Assembly (NCBI RefSeq): GCF_005886805.2
Contig: NZ_CP045430.1
Coordinates: forward strand, 248,001-312,000
Length of the DNA stretch: 64,000 bases
Origin: Pseudoalteromonas rubra
GTDB lineage: Bacteria > Pseudomonadota > Gammaproteobacteria > Enterobacterales > Alteromonadaceae
Direction of reading: 5' to 3'
Shown: positions 26,088-35,838 of the stretch, piece by piece
Layout: each line of letters starts with the position of its first letter
Numbering within the stretch: position 1 is the stretch's first letter
Translations under genes and position numbers: made by a program
Notes under the pieces: model-generated
Databases searched by the model: none
What the model was told of the DNA's origin: nothing
What the model saw: only the letters and a program-made list of their open reading frames with translations

Positions 26088-26342
26088 ATGGCATTTCCTA
26101 CCGCAGTAAACAGTCAGATCACAGATTCCGTCTCTCAGGTTAATACCAATGTACTAGGAGATAGTCCGGCCGTCGCGACCGGCAACTTTATGCTAGCGAC
26201 AAGCCAGGCATTAGCCAATGCTGCACATCAGGCTACGCTTTCACAAAGATTCTCCAAAACGCCTGTTGCTCGGGGGGTGGACATGTTGTATGGCATAGAT
26301 ACAGCTACGACAGCAGTAGGCACTAGCAGGATATTCAGATAA
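26088..26342 (+). CDS. RebB-family R-body protein
   Basis: An 84-residue protein that reads like RebB-type R-body subunits: MAFPTAVNSQITDSVSQVN at the start, VLGDSPAVATGN, an Ala-rich helix (QALANAAHQAT), and LYGIDTATTAVGTSRIF at the end. R-bodies are insoluble protein ribbons that unroll and can burst membranes; they are known from Caedibacter and reb loci elsewhere. The gene has a good ribosome site (AAGGAG). Reb loci usually carry several rebB paralogues plus a regulator; here only one copy is seen. It is divergent from the iron two-component system. Whether one subunit can assemble a ribbon is unknown. Confidence 0.8.
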   Translation: MAFPTAVNSQITDSVSQVNTNVLGDSPAVATGNFMLATSQALANAAHQATLSQRFSKTPVARGVDMLYGIDTATTAVGTSRIFR

Positions 26343-26349
26343 TATAACT

Positions 26350-26598
26350 GTGTGGTTCAGCATCAGGATCCCGGTGGAAACAACCAACGGGCCAATCCTC
26401 CTAGTCTCAGCTATACAAGATAAGATTTGGCCGTCACACGCGATGGCAAACAAAATCACCGAGCCGCTCGAACAGGCTCAATTCTCTCATCCATATCAAC
26501 ACATAGCACTACCCGGTAGCCACTACAGTTTTAACCGTGAGACCCAAAACCAGGTCAATCAGTGTCTAACCAAAACGCTGGTTAACCAGTGTCAGTAG
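26350..26598 (+). pseudogene. C-terminal remnant of a BAAT-type acyltransferase/thioesterase
   Basis: The frame carries IPVETTNGPILLVS, QDKIWPSHAMANKI and YQHIALPGSHYSF, which resembles the C-terminal alpha/beta-hydrolase part of acyl-CoA:amino acid N-acyltransferase family proteins (BAAT_C). The nucleophile half is missing: a stop lies just upstream and the preceding DNA is the rebB-like gene. This looks like a deletion remnant of a longer gene. The GTG start at 26350 has no ribosome site of note, so expression is doubtful. Confidence 0.55.
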
Positions 26599-26822
26599 CC
26601 GGGCTTTACAATTGGCCTTCGCACAGCTCCATATATCATAACTAATTGGCTTTTCAGGCCAGTCCGCTGAAGGAGATTGTCAGTCATTAGCGCAACCTTT
26701 CCTGTCCAAAACTCCCTTGCCATTTAAACAAGCACATAGATTCCCCCCTGCCTGTGGGGTTTACAGCTGAACAAATTAACGCTAGTTTCGTACCTAATAA
26801 TGATAAAAAAGGGAAATGTGTG

Positions 26823-28673
26823 ATGCGAAATCAGTTGCTTTTTATATGCATAAGTTTGTGTTTGACGGCCTGTGGCGGCAGTGGGGGTAACAAAGGTAAT
26901 GAGAACACCCAATCTCCGGGTTCAAGCCCAGTGTCTCCGCCGGATAATAACCGCTTGCCAGACTCTCCCCAGGCGCGTCCCGATGTCACATTTAACGAAG
27001 CACTGATTGATGACGTAGAACACTTTGTCACGCTGGCCCATTCAGTGCAGTACTTTTATCCCTCTGAAGAAGTAAGTGCATCAAACTGGCCACTCTTTAT
27101 TGCCGAGAGTATTGTCGAGTTAAGCCAGACAGAAGAAGCGGCGCGCTCAGACAAGGGCATAGAGTTACTAAGACAAATCGCACCCTATGTCACAACACAA
27201 CAGGACCACTTGCCCACACTAGAGCAACAAACACAAGTCATGGCCTGGCAACAAAATGCGCCTTTTTCGCAGCGTTTCTATGAAAGAGATCTGCGCTCAG
27301 GCAACTACGACTCACTCAGTAACCAGCTGTACTTGCCCAACAACCGATATGCGACACTGGACTATGGCCAGCAAAGGGTTTATGTCCCTTTGTACCTGCC
27401 TGCACAAGCTCAGTTGACGGGCGATACATTTTCCCGGGTGGGCCGCTGGCAACTGACAGAAAACTTTGAACAGCCGGAAATATGCATGGCGACCGTCTCT
27501 GGCATGTGGGCCATGATCCAGCACTTTTGGCCTTATTTTCACCAAGTCGAACTGAACTGGACGCAAAGCCTTAAGCCATTATTAAATGCCTGCACTGAGT
27601 CGGACCTTACGCAAAGAAACACCCGCATTTATACCGAATTTACCAAGCTCAATGACAACCACCTCAATATTGCCTTACCAAACCCCGAGTTGCCTCCGTT
27701 TGATTATTACATGCCCTTTTTCTTCGAAATGGTTGAAGGGAAAGCCATTGTTACGCGCACGGAGCAAAACAATCCGTCGGAAATCGAGATTGGCGATGAA
27801 ATAACCTCCATTGACGGTGAAGCGGTGCAGGCTTATCTGCAAAACCGAACTGCTCATTCTTTCTACAACCAACTACAAGGGGTTAACCGGGTTGCACGCA
27901 TGCACTTTTACCAAACCTCTTCAACACCCGTTCACTACGAGATAAAAAAGCCAGATGAGCGTGTGATCCAGCAAACCGTAACCCCGCTTAAGAGCGAGAG
28001 CGCTCTCAATTTCAGCGGTCTCAGATATGTGCCCCACAGCGTTGATGTGCTGGAACCTTTAGGTGACAACATTTATCGTATTAATGTATATAATGTCGAA
28101 CAGCAAGGCCTCAGCTCACTCAAGTCGCAGCTGGCAGAGGCCAAAGCCGTCGTGCTGGATATGCGCCATTACCCAACCAGTTGGCCAGGGTGGCAGGGGG
28201 TACTCAGTTGGTTTATTAAAACGGATGCCGTTAACAACACGCTTGCCAACTACTGGCAAGGTGCACCCAATCAAAGTGACGTGCAGGTACAAAGCCTGCC
28301 ACAGACAATCCGTATTGCACAGGACGCACTGAATATTCCGGCAATAGCACTGGCCTCCAGGGAAAGCCAAAGTCGGAATGAGCATGCACTTGTGTTTGCA
28401 CGCGCTGGCGGAATAAAAGTCCTGGGTGAAGCCACATCAGGGATCAACGGAGAAGTCTTTGAAGCGGATTTCTTTAACTTCTCGGATAACTTGTCTCGGG
28501 ATAATATTTTTGTCTTTACCAATATGCTTGCAAACCGACTCAATGGTGATCCCTTGATCAACGCGGGCGTCGAAATTGATATATGGGTACCCAGGACGAT
28601 AGAAAGCGTCATAACACATCAAGATAACCAGCTGGTAGAAGCTGTGAAATACTTAAAAGCGCAGCTAGAGTAA
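26823..28673 (+). CDS. S41 peptidase-like lipoprotein
   Basis: About 616 residues from the ATG at 26823, which gives a clean lipoprotein signal (MRNQLLFICISLCLTAC) and a Gly/Asn/Ser linker; an earlier in-frame ATG would put a charged stretch before the signal. The middle has a tail-protease N-terminal helical region (WAMIQHFWPYF) and a PDZ-like stretch (IEIGDEITSIDGEAV). The C-terminal part resembles the S41 catalytic core, with AVVLDMRHYP and ASRESQSRNEHALVFAR, where the Ser before N-E-H would be the nucleophile, and GEATSG. Likely anchored in the outer membrane or periplasm. Substrate unknown; the catalytic assignment is by eye. Confidence 0.72.
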   Translation: MRNQLLFICISLCLTACGGSGGNKGNENTQSPGSSPVSPPDNNRLPDSPQARPDVTFNEALIDDVEHFVTLAHSVQYFYPSEEVSASNWPLFIAESIVELSQTEEAARSDKGIELLRQIAPYVTTQQDHLPTLEQQTQVMAWQQNAPFSQRFYERDLRSGNYDSLSNQLYLPNNRYATLDYGQQRVYVPLYLPAQAQLTGDTFSRVGRWQLTENFEQPEICMATVSGMWAMIQHFWPYFHQVELNWTQSLKPLLNACTESDLTQRNTRIYTEFTKLNDNHLNIALPNPELPPFDYYMPFFFEMVEGKAIVTRTEQNNPSEIEIGDEITSIDGEAVQAYLQNRTAHSFYNQLQGVNRVARMHFYQTSSTPVHYEIKKPDERVIQQTVTPLKSESALNFSGLRYVPHSVDVLEPLGDNIYRINVYNVEQQGLSSLKSQLAEAKAVVLDMRHYPTSWPGWQGVLSWFIKTDAVNNTLANYWQGAPNQSDVQVQSLPQTIRIAQDALNIPAIALASRESQSRNEHALVFARAGGIKVLGEATSGINGEVFEADFFNFSDNLSRDNIFVFTNMLANRLNGDPLINAGVEIDIWVPRTIESVITHQDNQLVEAVKYLKAQLE

Positions 28674-28808
28674 AACCGCGACCGCAATAGTCTGTACGCT
28701 AAGCACTTTAACTGGGCCTGACTCCAACAAGCCAAGAGTTACACTTTATCTACAAAAAAATGTGTACTAACCTGAGCTGGAAGAGCAGAAAATAAAAGGA
28801 CTTACATT

Positions 28809-29042
28809 ATGTTAGACATGCTGAGAAATGGAGATCTTCCGTTGGCCCCCACAGTGCTTGCGCTACAGTTCATCCTGTGTCTGGGAGTAAACTTACTGAT
28901 TGCTTATAAATATCAATACAGCAAAGCCGCTGCAATGCTCGTTGCTTTGATCCCTTTTATCAATATCTATGCAACCTACGTGTATATTGGTCTGGCGATA
29001 TTTCATTCAAGAAAAGTCAAAGGCACGGGTAACCCGGGTTAA
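28809..29042 (+). CDS. Small membrane protein of unknown function
   Basis: A 77-residue protein with two hydrophobic segments (residues 12-32 and 40-66) and a basic C-terminal tail. AAAAGGA precedes the ATG. It lies between the S41-like lipoprotein and the convergent Nramp-like gene. No family was recognised. Confidence 0.55.
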   Translation: MLDMLRNGDLPLAPTVLALQFILCLGVNLLIAYKYQYSKAAAMLVALIPFINIYATYVYIGLAIFHSRKVKGTGNPG

Positions 29043-29066
29043 TACCATCACCATATTAAGTAACCC

Positions 29067-29085
29067 GAAGCGACTAAAACGCTTC
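29067..29085 (+). terminator. Terminator between convergent genes
   Basis: GAAGCG and CGCTTC pair around ACTAAAA, followed by AGCTTTTC. It lies after the small membrane protein gene and before the 3' end of the Nramp-like gene. Confidence 0.5.
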
Positions 29086-29120
29086 AGCTTTTCATTTCCC
29101 CGCCTGCAGCTTTTGCCATG

Positions 29121-30338
29121 TCAAATCCACCCCAGAGATTTTGCTATCAAACGAATACCCAGCATGGCGGTAAAGAGCAGCACAGAAAAGCCCAGAATAT
29201 TCGAAACCGTAGTATTTGCGTATTTCCCTAGCATTCGTTTGTTGTTCATAACATACAGCAAAAAACCGGCGATAATTGGCAATAACAGGCCGTTGGCAAA
29301 CTGAGCCAACAGAATGATCTCTATGGGTTTAATATTGGCCATAGATAAAACGGCACCAATCACTATCACAGTAACGCTGATCAAGCGAAAGGCCCGCGTG
29401 TCTACTTCGGTGTTCAATTGCAGCAACTCGGTGACCACGTAACTGGTTGCCAGTGGCGCTGTGATAACACTGCTCAATCCCGCAGCAAACAAGCCAATGC
29501 CCAACAGGTATTTAGACAAACTGCCAAACAGCGGCTCAAACACTTTGGCCATATCAACGGCATTATTAACACTCAAACCGAGGGTAAAGATACTCGCCGC
29601 TGCCGTAGAGGTCACCAGAATGGCGATAAGCCCACCCAGACCAATGGAAATGGCAGTATCTGCACGCGCTTGTGGGATATCCTCCGGATTTGTCCAATGC
29701 GCCTTAGCTGCCGACGCATGTAAAAACAGGTTGTAAGGCACCACAGTTGTGCCTATCAGCGCTATCACTGTCAGCAAAGACCCTTCTGGTAATTGAGGGG
29801 TTGCCATGCCCTTTAGCAGCGCCGTTAAATCTGGATCAACCAGGAAAAAGGTGACCACAAAAGCCAATGCCATAATTGCCACCAGCGTGATCAAGATACG
29901 CTCTATTTGTTTGTAAGTACCGAGAATTAAAATCACGGCACCAACCGCCGTCAATGCAATAATAGAGCCACGAAAGACCCACTTGCCCGGCGTCGTGATC
30001 GCCTCAATACCCAGCGCAGCACCCACTAAATTGCCCGCCTCATACGCAGCATTTCCGACACAAATGGCCACAATGATTAAGATAAACAATGGCCACTTCC
30101 AAATCGAGTCGGCCAGCGATTGATGGATCACGGCCCCCAGCCCCTGCTGTGTTACTATCCCGGCGCGGGCTGACATCTCCTGCAAAATGATGGTTGCCAG
30201 AGTTGCAAAAACCAACGCCCATAACAAAGCATAACCAAACTGAGCACCGGCTAACGTACACGCGGTAATAGTGCCAGGACCTATAAAAGCGGCGGTCACA
30301 ATTACGCCTGGCCCCAGGTTTTTAAGTTTCTTTAGCAT
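29121..30338 (-). CDS. Nramp-family transporter with non-canonical metal site
   Basis: A 405-residue integral membrane protein with the Nramp/SLC11 fold: GPGVIVTAAF in TM1, about 11 hydrophobic spans and the conserved QFANGLLLPI late segment. Classical members (MntH) carry DPGN in TM1 and a Met in TM6 (MPH). Here TM1 reads GPGT at residues 20-23 and TM6 reads VVPYNLFLH near 198, so the metal-binding Asp, Asn and Met are replaced by Gly, Thr and Val. The substrate is therefore unlikely to be Mn/Fe by the standard mechanism. It stands alone between the convergent small membrane protein gene and the chemoreceptor gene. Confidence 0.82.
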   Translation of the reverse strand: MLKKLKNLGPGVIVTAAFIGPGTITACTLAGAQFGYALLWALVFATLATIILQEMSARAGIVTQQGLGAVIHQSLADSIWKWPLFILIIVAICVGNAAYEAGNLVGAALGIEAITTPGKWVFRGSIIALTAVGAVILILGTYKQIERILITLVAIMALAFVVTFFLVDPDLTALLKGMATPQLPEGSLLTVIALIGTTVVPYNLFLHASAAKAHWTNPEDIPQARADTAISIGLGGLIAILVTSTAAASIFTLGLSVNNAVDMAKVFEPLFGSLSKYLLGIGLFAAGLSSVITAPLATSYVVTELLQLNTEVDTRAFRLISVTVIVIGAVLSMANIKPIEIILLAQFANGLLLPIIAGFLLYVMNNKRMLGKYANTTVSNILGFSVLLFTAMLGIRLIAKSLGWI

Positions 30339-30387
30339 GATTTCACTTTCCTAACAGGTACATTGACATCCGCTGAGCTCCCTCATT

Positions 30388-32052
30388 TCAGATCTTAAAG
30401 CGATTAACGATAGCAGCCAGCTCGCCTGCCTTTTCACTCAGGTTAGTACTGACAGCTAAATTCTCAGTACCAATCGACACCGACTCTTTACTGTGCTGTG
30501 AAATAGAGTCAGTGCGCTCTGATACTTCCTTGTCAACGATGTTTTGCTCCTTGGTTGCATCAGCGATATGCTCATTGACACTGAGGATTTCATTGATAAA
30601 TTGCACTATTTGTTTGAGCGACTCGGATGCAGAAGCTGCTTTATCAACGGTGGTCGCACTGTAACTTTTACTCGACTCCATTGCGCGTACCGCGTCTTTT
30701 GAGCCGTCAGTGAGTGTGTTGATCACACCCAGGATCTGAGATGCGCTTTTTTGCGTCCGGGTAGCCAGCTCTCTGACTTCGTCGGCCACCACAGCAAACC
30801 CTCGACCCTGTTCCCCTGCGCGTGCTGCCTCAATGGCCGCATTCAACGCTAACAGGTTGGTTTGTTCGGCTATTTCCTGAATAATGGATAATGACCCGGA
30901 GATCCCCTGAACATCCCCTTCCAACTTTGAAATCACGCTACTGGCCTCATCCAGTTTTTCGGCCAGGGTATTCACTGAGTTCATGGCTTCATCGACAGAG
31001 TGCCGGGTATCATTGGCGCTGCTATCGGCATTTTTAGCCGAGTTAGCGGCCTCATTGGCATTGCGGGAAATTTCTTCAGCAGATGCTGTCAGCTGAGTCA
31101 TCGCCGTGGCTATCAGCTCAGTTTCCGTTTGCTGGCGCAGTAATATTGAGTTGATGTTGCCCGACGCTGTGGAGATTTGACGCGTTTCATCCACTACCTC
31201 ATTGGTAAGCTTAGCCACCTTCTTGATGAGTTCATGGAGCTGCCCCAGAAAGATATTAAAATCCCGGCTCAGACTATCAAATTCAGGCACGGTAAAATCC
31301 GGGATCCGCACGGTTAAATCGGCATCTCTGGCGGCATAAATGTGAATGGTGTCTTCAAATTTAGACAAAGGTACAGTGATGCTTTTACTGATCATCAGAC
31401 CTAACCCGGCAACCCCGAAAGACACCACTAAAGTAAACACCAGTATATTCGCGATGCTCTCATAGAGCCGTACTTCGTTTTCGTCTCGCATTGACTTAAC
31501 CAGCGCATCTACATCGTCTGTGTAAAAGCCGGTGCCCACAATCAGATCCCATTTAGCGATATAAATGCTGTAGGCCAGCTTAGGCAGTGGTTCCGTCTTA
31601 CCCAGCTTTGGAAAATAGTAAACCGAATACCCATCGCCCGTTTGCGCCGATGTAATGATGTCCCGTACCAGGTAATTACCTCGTTTATCCTGCAAGTCAA
31701 TGAAGTTTTTACCAATACCCTGATCGCTGTCGCCCTGCATTACACGCGTTCCGTCGGGCTTAAAACCAAATAGATAACCAGTCCCGCTGAACTTAATATT
31801 CTTAAGCAATGCAATGGCTTCTGACTCGGCGTGGTCTCCCTGCATGAGTGGCGTCAGGACTGTTTTTGCAATTTCCAGATAGGCCTTTAGCTCCACGCGT
31901 TTCATCCGCATCATCTCTTTTCGGCTCAGGTCGACCTGCACTTCATTGAGCTTTTTGGCTTCCAGATACGTGATTAAGGTCACAACCGATGAAATGATGA
32001 TCACGGGGATCAGTGACAACAAGATCAATCTGGATTTTATTTTGAGTTTCAT
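30388..32052 (-). CDS. Methyl-accepting chemotaxis protein with single Cache domain
   Basis: About 554 residues: TM1 at 9-29, a periplasmic single Cache (sCache_2) domain ([30 protein letters not shown]), TM2 near 205-225, HAMP, and the cytoplasmic signalling domain with [20 protein letters not shown]. The receptor should steer CheA activity after binding a small ligand, often a carboxylate in this family. The ATG at 32052 is preferred because GAGG lies 9 bases upstream; an earlier ATG at 32070 is possible. It lies 27 bases after the stop of the binding-protein gene and is likely co-transcribed with it. Confidence 0.93.
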   Translation of the reverse strand: MKLKIKSRLILLSLIPVIIISSVVTLITYLEAKKLNEVQVDLSRKEMMRMKRVELKAYLEIAKTVLTPLMQGDHAESEAIALLKNIKFSGTGYLFGFKPDGTRVMQGDSDQGIGKNFIDLQDKRGNYLVRDIITSAQTGDGYSVYYFPKLGKTEPLPKLAYSIYIAKWDLIVGTGFYTDDVDALVKSMRDENEVRLYESIANILVFTLVVSFGVAGLGLMISKSITVPLSKFEDTIHIYAARDADLTVRIPDFTVPEFDSLSRDFNIFLGQLHELIKKVAKLTNEVVDETRQISTASGNINSILLRQQTETELIATAMTQLTASAEEISRNANEAANSAKNADSSANDTRHSVDEAMNSVNTLAEKLDEASSVISKLEGDVQGISGSLSIIQEIAEQTNLLALNAAIEAARAGEQGRGFAVVADEVRELATRTQKSASQILGVINTLTDGSKDAVRAMESSKSYSATTVDKAASASESLKQIVQFINEILSVNEHIADATKEQNIVDKEVSERTDSISQHSKESVSIGTENLAVSTNLSEKAGELAAIVNRFKI

Positions 32053-32079
32053 GTGACTGAGCCTCTTCATTGCGCTGGT

Positions 32080-32901
32080 TTAAGAGCGCTCTTCAACTGC
32101 TTTACCTGTTTGTGGTGACGTATCGTAAATGGACTGTTCCTTGTTGTAGTGCTTCAGGTACTCTTGCAATATTTTGTCGTATGTACCGTCCTTTTTTATA
32201 TCTCGCAATGTTTGCTCTACTTCCAGCCTGGTTTTATCCAGCGTGCGCGTTTTAGAAAACGCAATATAACTGGGTATCTCATATCGGTAGCTCGGTACCT
32301 CTGCAACCAAGTCTTCAATCCCCAGCTGTTTAATGATTTCGAGCGCCCCCAATCTGTTTATCACGACCACTTCAACGCGGTCCGCAAGGAGCAACTCAAA
32401 ACTCTTTTTACCTGTATCCGTTGTAACCACGTTCTCAAACACCCCCTTTTTTAGCGCAGTGTCAATTTCGGAGCCGTAGCTCACTTTGTGCATCACCGCT
32501 ATTCGATAAGGTGCCAATGAGTTAAGCCGGCCATCGAAGTGAATGTTGTTTTTTCTCAACGTAAACAAGGCAATTGATTGTTCTATCAGGAGTTCGTCCG
32601 CATAATCCAAAAAGGTCAGTCTCTGTGGGGTTTTGTAAATGGTGAAAATGCCATCATAGCGCCCAATCTCGACTTCTCTAATCGCTCTGCCCCAGGGCAG
32701 GATCTCAATTGTGTAGGGCTGCTCCATGCGCCTGAAAACCTCGCGCACTAATTCCACGGCTATGCCACTGGGACCATTTTTTCCCTGGAATTCATAAGGT
32801 GGATATTCCAGCGTGACCAGCTTGATCACCCGCTCTTCTGGCACACTGGCACCCAGCAAACAAAACATTATCAGAACATGAAACAGCCTGCGTATTATCA
32901 T
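32080..32901 (-). CDS. Periplasmic amino-acid-type solute-binding protein (SBP_bac_3)
   Basis: About 273 residues: a signal peptide (MIIRRLFHVLIMFCLLGAS) and a type II binding fold with LVTLEYPPYEF, GIAVELVREVF and GRYDGIFTIYKTPQR. This shape binds amino acids or similar small molecules. No ABC transporter permease or ATPase is nearby. The partner is instead the chemoreceptor gene directly downstream, so the protein may act as a ligand sensor rather than in transport. The ATG at 32901 is chosen because it starts the signal peptide; an upstream ATG at 32946 would add residues ahead of it. Confidence 0.82.
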   Translation of the reverse strand: MIIRRLFHVLIMFCLLGASVPEERVIKLVTLEYPPYEFQGKNGPSGIAVELVREVFRRMEQPYTIEILPWGRAIREVEIGRYDGIFTIYKTPQRLTFLDYADELLIEQSIALFTLRKNNIHFDGRLNSLAPYRIAVMHKVSYGSEIDTALKKGVFENVVTTDTGKKSFELLLADRVEVVVINRLGALEIIKQLGIEDLVAEVPSYRYEIPSYIAFSKTRTLDKTRLEVEQTLRDIKKDGTYDKILQEYLKHYNKEQSIYDTSPQTGKAVEERS

Positions 32902-32999
32902 AGAGGCACGACTCTGTGCCAGGCTATATGCCACATAGCCAGGCAAGCAAACCTGACATTCAGTACGCGTTGCAGCACCCGCACACAGTTAGTCATAGA

Positions 33000-35636
33000 T
33001 CAAAAGCTCAGCTGGATTTTTATATAGGCCCGGCGCCCCCGCGGATCGCCCGTTCTGGGGTCATAACTGCCGGCAATGGCCACATAAGGCGGATCTTCAT
33101 CGGTTGTATTAACTATGCCTGCAATGAGCCGAGTTTCTGAGTCCTCTCTGACCACTTCACCTAGATTGACACTGTATTGCAGATCAATGGTGTTGAAAGA
33201 GCTGATAGATTCACCACTTACGTCATTTTCATAGCTGGCAACATGACGAAGATAGATATTTGCACTGTGCTCTCCGTCCGACCAGTTCATACCTATGCTG
33301 CCACGTAACCGCGGCGCCGGATTGCCGACCGTATTACGGTTGAGTTTACCCAGTCCATCACTGGTATTGCCGGATGCGTCCATTAAATCGTAGCTCAGCA
33401 GATAAGAGGCCTTCAGTTGTGGCCTAAAATCACCAAGATCCGTGCGATAAATGGTCGTTGCGCTGATATCCAGCCCGGAGGTATCAATCGCTTCTGCATT
33501 AATAAACTTGGTATTCACGATTGAAATGGTGCCCGCTGACGTACGGATCACTCGAGTCGGATCATTCGGATTCGCATTCACCACGGCCTGATGGCTCTCA
33601 CGAGTAAGCACATCTTCAAAAGAAAAGTCCCAGTAATCTAAATCAACAGCAAGCTCGTCCAAAGAGAAGGATAAACCCAGATTAACGGCTTGTGAGGTTT
33701 CCGGCACCAGATCCGGGTCACCCACAGTTCGGTTACCACCAAAGGTTGTGGAGCCATCCTCCGGATCTGTGATGTTGGCAAAGTTGGTTTGTACCCCTTG
33801 TAACTGGTGAACAGAAGGGGCTCTGAAAGATGTACTGTAGGTACCACGGAACGAAAACAGGTCATTAGCAAGCCAGAGGAAAGACACTTTTGGATTGGTC
33901 GTATCGCCACCAAACTCACCATAGTCCTCATATCGCACCGCCGCACCAATTTCCAAATCCAGGGTCAGGGGCACCAATACCTCAGCAAACAGGGCTTTCA
34001 CATCACGCTCACCGTAAAAATTCTGATTACCAATCAAAAAGGCAAAGCTGTCTTGCTGGGTAAAGGAATCATAGACATTATTGATAGACTCATCCCGGTA
34101 TTGAAGGCCGAGCGCATAGCCAACATCTCCCCCACCCACATCAAACAGGGACTCTCCCGTTATCACGGCTTCGTAAACGCGCATTTCAGACTCTGCATCG
34201 CCCAGGTAGTCACCGATGATGAAGTCTCTCAGCAGCTCATTATCAGGGTCTTGAGGGTCAAAGGGGTTGAAGTAATAACACTCCCCTTGTCCAGCCTCAG
34301 CAGCGGTGGTGCCACTGCATTTTATTCCACCGAAACCATGCAAAGCAGCTTGAAAATTATCGGTAATGACATCTCTGGGGTTCAATATGGCGTCATTCGC
34401 TGCTGCAACAAATGAGAACTGCCAATATATCCCTTCGGTTAACTCGCCATCACCACCAAACGCAAACCGAGACGTCGTGTGATCGTAGTAGTTAATTTCG
34501 GTTGGTTTGCCTACGCCATAGGGGCGGCCGCGAAAAAAGATATCTTCGCCATAGGGGTTATCCGGGTGACTGGCAAGCACACTAGGCGCATTCAATACCG
34601 GAAAACTCGGTGAAACCTCACGGGTAATTTTGTTTCTGGCATAGCCAAATTCAGCCCACAAACGTGTTGTATCGCTCCAGTCCCAGGTAGCCCGGGCATA
34701 AGCCTGTAGTCGGTCTTCATTTGGAACCGCCGTGATTTGCGGGCCGAAATCAAACAGACAAAACGAGTTGCCATTGCTCCCTTCGGAAAAGATCCCCCCA
34801 TTGGCCACACAATTTGGATCCGCAACCGTTAAGCCATTGGGGTTATTTTCATCAGCCATCGACGGAATAACAAAGCTGCCCGGGTTACCAAAGCTACTGG
34901 TTGCCGGCTGTAGCCAGTCGACCTCATCAAGCAACAAGCTTGAGCGCTCCAGAAAACTGACCGCAAATAACATATGCCCAGTATCACCGACATATCCGCC
35001 ATGGGCAAAATCAATTTTGGTGTCATCCTGATCGCCATCGCTCCAGCGGGTTCGGTACTCGTATTGTAGCTCAGTGCCTTCCAGGTCATCCCGGGTAATA
35101 AAGTTGACTACCCCCGCGACCGCATCCGATCCATAAATGGCAGAAGCCCCATCTTTTAATATTTCGACCCGTTTAATCGCCAGCGTCGGGACCAATGAGG
35201 CAGTATCAACAAAACTGGCGCCCTGATCGGTCACTACCGCTGACGTAACTTGCCGGATCCCATTGAGTAGTACCAAAGTTGAAGAGACCCCCAAGCCCCG
35301 AAGGTTGACGTTTGAGGTTCCCACTGTGAAGTTTTGCGACAAGTTGTCTGAATTGTTCTGAGACCCGGCATTAAAAGGCAAAACTTCAATCAGGTCTCTG
35401 ATGTTGTTCGCGCCGATATCGGTCAGGTCACTCAGTTCCGTGCTCGATATCGGAGAAGCGCTGTCAGATTGTATAGAACGCTTGATCCGCGTTCCTGTTA
35501 CTGCAATCGTTTCAATAGCACTTTGATCTTTAACAGGTGTGTTGGTCTGTGTTTCAGCGACAGCCAACACTGGACAGAGTAGCATAGGCAGAGTCCGCAA
35601 TAGCACGGATTGGACTCTGAGCGAGGAGTTGCACAT
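33000..35636 (-). CDS. TonB-dependent outer-membrane receptor
   Basis: An 878-residue receptor: signal peptide ending at AVAE near residue 27, TonB-box-like IETIAVTGTRI, plug domain with LRGLGVSSTLVLLNGIR and DGASAIYGSDAVAGVVN, and a barrel ending in IKIQLSF. The plug resembles receptors that import organic substrates (sugars, peptides) as often as iron complexes, and no Fur-box was noticed upstream. Neighbours are an M6 metallopeptidase upstream and the binding-protein/chemoreceptor pair downstream, which would fit peptide or protein scavenging. Substrate unknown. Confidence 0.87.
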   Translation of the reverse strand: MCNSSLRVQSVLLRTLPMLLCPVLAVAETQTNTPVKDQSAIETIAVTGTRIKRSIQSDSASPISSTELSDLTDIGANNIRDLIEVLPFNAGSQNNSDNLSQNFTVGTSNVNLRGLGVSSTLVLLNGIRQVTSAVVTDQGASFVDTASLVPTLAIKRVEILKDGASAIYGSDAVAGVVNFITRDDLEGTELQYEYRTRWSDGDQDDTKIDFAHGGYVGDTGHMLFAVSFLERSSLLLDEVDWLQPATSSFGNPGSFVIPSMADENNPNGLTVADPNCVANGGIFSEGSNGNSFCLFDFGPQITAVPNEDRLQAYARATWDWSDTTRLWAEFGYARNKITREVSPSFPVLNAPSVLASHPDNPYGEDIFFRGRPYGVGKPTEINYYDHTTSRFAFGGDGELTEGIYWQFSFVAAANDAILNPRDVITDNFQAALHGFGGIKCSGTTAAEAGQGECYYFNPFDPQDPDNELLRDFIIGDYLGDAESEMRVYEAVITGESLFDVGGGDVGYALGLQYRDESINNVYDSFTQQDSFAFLIGNQNFYGERDVKALFAEVLVPLTLDLEIGAAVRYEDYGEFGGDTTNPKVSFLWLANDLFSFRGTYSTSFRAPSVHQLQGVQTNFANITDPEDGSTTFGGNRTVGDPDLVPETSQAVNLGLSFSLDELAVDLDYWDFSFEDVLTRESHQAVVNANPNDPTRVIRTSAGTISIVNTKFINAEAIDTSGLDISATTIYRTDLGDFRPQLKASYLLSYDLMDASGNTSDGLGKLNRNTVGNPAPRLRGSIGMNWSDGEHSANIYLRHVASYENDVSGESISSFNTIDLQYSVNLGEVVREDSETRLIAGIVNTTDEDPPYVAIAGSYDPRTGDPRGRRAYIKIQLSF

Positions 35637-35838
35637 GATTTCACCTTATTGTCTCTGACGGTAAACTTCTCAGGCTATGTGTCCCTGGAGTACAACTCCA
35701 ACAGCATTTAATATTGCTGTTTTAATAATAGTCGCAGATTTCAAAGCCATGACAAAACTGGCGACTTTTTTTACCTGTTATAGCCAAAGCTTAACAGCTT
35801 GCCCAAGCCAGCAGCCCGGACAAGCTCACAACCTGTGT

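Noticed and set aside
33807..34415. 202-codon plus-strand frame inside the second TonB receptor gene
   Set aside because: It is antisense to the receptor barrel, with no start signal or recognisable domain.
35780..35838. GCTTG/CAAGC-type hairpin as terminator of the M6 peptidase gene
   Set aside because: Contains a G-U pair, has a 13-base loop and no T-run; too weak to list.
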